Source: Entoloma clypeatum (Eukaryota; Basidiomycota; Agaricomycetes; Agaricales; Entolomataceae). Taken from it: a stretch of DNA of 64,000 nt. Under the pieces are notes generated by a model, which saw only the letters and a program-made list of their open reading frames with translations, had not been told where the DNA came from and did not search any database. Shown piece after piece: positions 62,927 to 64,000 of the stretch. Where the stretch lies: positions 4,526,001-4,590,000 of the forward strand of contig OY751491.1 in NCBI GenBank assembly GCA_963565915.1, given 5' to 3'. Numbering within the stretch: position 1 is the stretch's first letter; each line of letters opens with the position of its first letter. The translations under genes were made by a program, and so were the position numbers.

Positions 62927-64000
62927 TTATCGTGGACGCGATGGATTTTGCCAATGAAAATCACGGATCAGATCTTGAGCGTTCTGAACATTAGCTCGAG
63001 GTTCCCATGTGTTCTCTTCTGGGCCATATCCTTCCCACTGGATGAGGTACTGGATCTTTCCACGGAACTTTCGAGAGTCTAGGATTGTGGACACATGATA
63101 CTCTTCTCGTCCTTCGACGATGATCGGATCAGGGGCTGGTTTCTTCTTCTGGATGGCGTACTTCGGGGTTTCGTAAGGTGACAACAGGGTCTCGTTGAAC
63201 ACAGGGTGAATCATTTTCCAAGTTTTCGGAAGATCAAGAAGGTACGCGCTAGCTCCTTTCTTCTCTAGGACCTTGAATGGTCCATGTCGGAGTGCGTCAA
63301 GCTTCTTCGAGGGGCGGTTAGTCCTGATGTTAGTCCCTTCCAGCCACACCTTGTCTCCGATGCGGTAGTCCCGAGACGGACTCCGTCGTGTATCAACTGT
63401 CTTCTTCATCTGATCCTGTGCCTGTTTCAGTGCTGCATTGGCTTCTTCTCGTGCTTGTTTGAGTTTTTTCAAGAAGCTGTTGGCAGCCGGGTTGGTGTCT
63501 TCCAACACAAGTTCTCCCTTCCAAGGATGTAAGCCATAGTTGAGATAGAATGGTGTGTGCTTCGTCGCCTGATGTTCTTTGTCATTGTACTGGAATTCGG
63601 CGATTGCGATCCATTCAGCCCAATCATCTTGCAGATGGTTCACAAAGTTTCGTAAGAACGCTTCTGTTTCCTGATGCGATCGTTCAGCTTGTCCATCCGT
63701 CTGTGGATGGTATGCGGTGGACAGATTCCTTTTGATTCCTAACATGCGGCAAAGTATCTCCATGAACTTCGCGGCGAACTGTGGTCCTCTGTCACTGATG
63801 ATTTTCTTGGGGATTCCGTGGAGCTTCCATATCTGATCCCGATAGATCTTGGCTAATCCTTCAGCCGATAATTCCACGGTTGTCGGAATGAGATGAAGCA
63901 TCTTCGAATGTCTATCCGTGATGACCAGGATCGCATTCTTTCCATCAGACTCTGGTATTGGTCCCACGACGTCAATCCCTATGTCTTCCCATGGATGACT
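62927..64000 (-). CDS. Gypsy-3 pol: integrase and chromodomain (partial)
   Basis: Open to the right edge. Integrase core: [49 protein letters not shown] (D,D,E), NDKEHQATKHTPFYLNYG. Then a linker helix, YRIGDKVWLEGTNI, LRHGPFKVLEKKGASAYLL, HPVFNETLLSPYE, and the chromodomain EEYHVSTILDSRKF, QYLIQWEGYGPEENTWEPRA. All catalytic and chromodomain aromatic residues are present, so the enzyme may be active. Confidence 0.93.
   Translation of the reverse strand, partial: SHPWEDIGIDVVGPIPESDGKNAILVITDRHSKMLHLIPTTVELSAEGLAKIYRDQIWKLHGIPKKIISDRGPQFAAKFMEILCRMLGIKRNLSTAYHPQTDGQAERSHQETEAFLRNFVNHLQDDWAEWIAIAEFQYNDKEHQATKHTPFYLNYGLHPWKGELVLEDTNPAANSFLKKLKQAREEANAALKQAQDQMKKTVDTRRSPSRDYRIGDKVWLEGTNIRTNRPSKKLDALRHGPFKVLEKKGASAYLLDLPKTWKMIHPVFNETLLSPYETPKYAIQKKKPAPDPIIVEGREEYHVSTILDSRKFRGKIQYLIQWEGYGPEENTWEPRANVQNAQDLIRDFHWQNPSRPR

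Larger units (their letters stand above)
62038..64000 (-). mobile_element. Gypsy-3 LTR retrotransposon, 3' part (runs off right edge)
   Basis: Minus-strand chromovirus: integrase with chromodomain, accessory ORF, polypurine tract GAGGAGGGGAACA and 3' LTR. No stop in the visible pol. Gag, protease, RT and the 5' LTR lie to the right of the window. Confidence 0.9.

Overview
This is a eukaryotic, fungal window, most likely from a basidiomycete (Agaricomycetes-like). Four things point there: one host gene with 13 introns of about 50 bases, chromodomain-bearing Gypsy elements, a LINE with endonuclease, reverse transcriptase and RNase H, and CpG-specific decay of repeats. I cannot name the species. 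There is no rRNA, no credible functional tRNA and no CRISPR. Almost everything is retrotransposon.

Layout. 1-4466: a Copia element (Copia-A1, minus) whose polyprotein frame is open to the left edge. 4472-8333: gene-poor DNA with a solo LTR, inverted repeats and a minisatellite. 8334-13062: a decayed Gypsy-2 copy. 13743-15917: an intact-looking serine carboxypeptidase (S10) gene, minus. 16388-21250: unassigned fragments, a 0.8 kb palindrome and a broken duplicate of the carboxypeptidase region. 21400-60670: a minus-strand LINE split by two insertions. One is Copia-B (27679-34154, duplication TTGTA). The other is a huge Gypsy-1 (34368-60257, duplication TCGGC). The LINE frame reads through both joins.

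The outer Gypsy-1 contains a truncated Gypsy-2 (35340-38717), a small non-autonomous LTR element here called E (40014-54650, duplication CTAG), a solo LTR (54663-55120, duplication TACCA) and a foldback DNA element (56787-59958, 9-base duplication). The 3' LTR of E is itself split by a young minus-strand Gypsy-1 (41755-54534, duplication GTAGA). The gag of that copy is split by a very young Copia-A2 (48174-53816, duplication CTGAG, LTRs that look identical). The nest is five layers deep and LTR divergence broadly falls from outside to inside. 60743-61187 is the LTR start of a fourth Gypsy family; 62038-64000 is the 3' end of Gypsy-3 (minus).

How the parts work. Both Copia families have a primer site matching the anticodon arm of initiator tRNA-Met (half-tRNA priming, as in Drosophila copia). 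In contrast, three Gypsy families have a 10-12 base primer site exactly 2 bases after the LTR that is complementary to their own LTR 30-33 bases after a TATA box. That is the signature of Tf1-type self-priming. Gypsy-1 carries an antisense, spliced gene for a Zn(II)2Cys6 protein between pol and the 3' LTR, kept in both copies, and joins gag to pol through a canonical -1 slippery site. Gypsy-2 and Gypsy-3 carry different accessory ORFs at the same position. Element E has LTRs, a tRNA-type primer site, a polypurine tract and one 423-residue ORF of unknown function, with no pol. The best candidates for something undescribed are the E family, the antisense zinc-cluster gene and the shared self-priming geometry.
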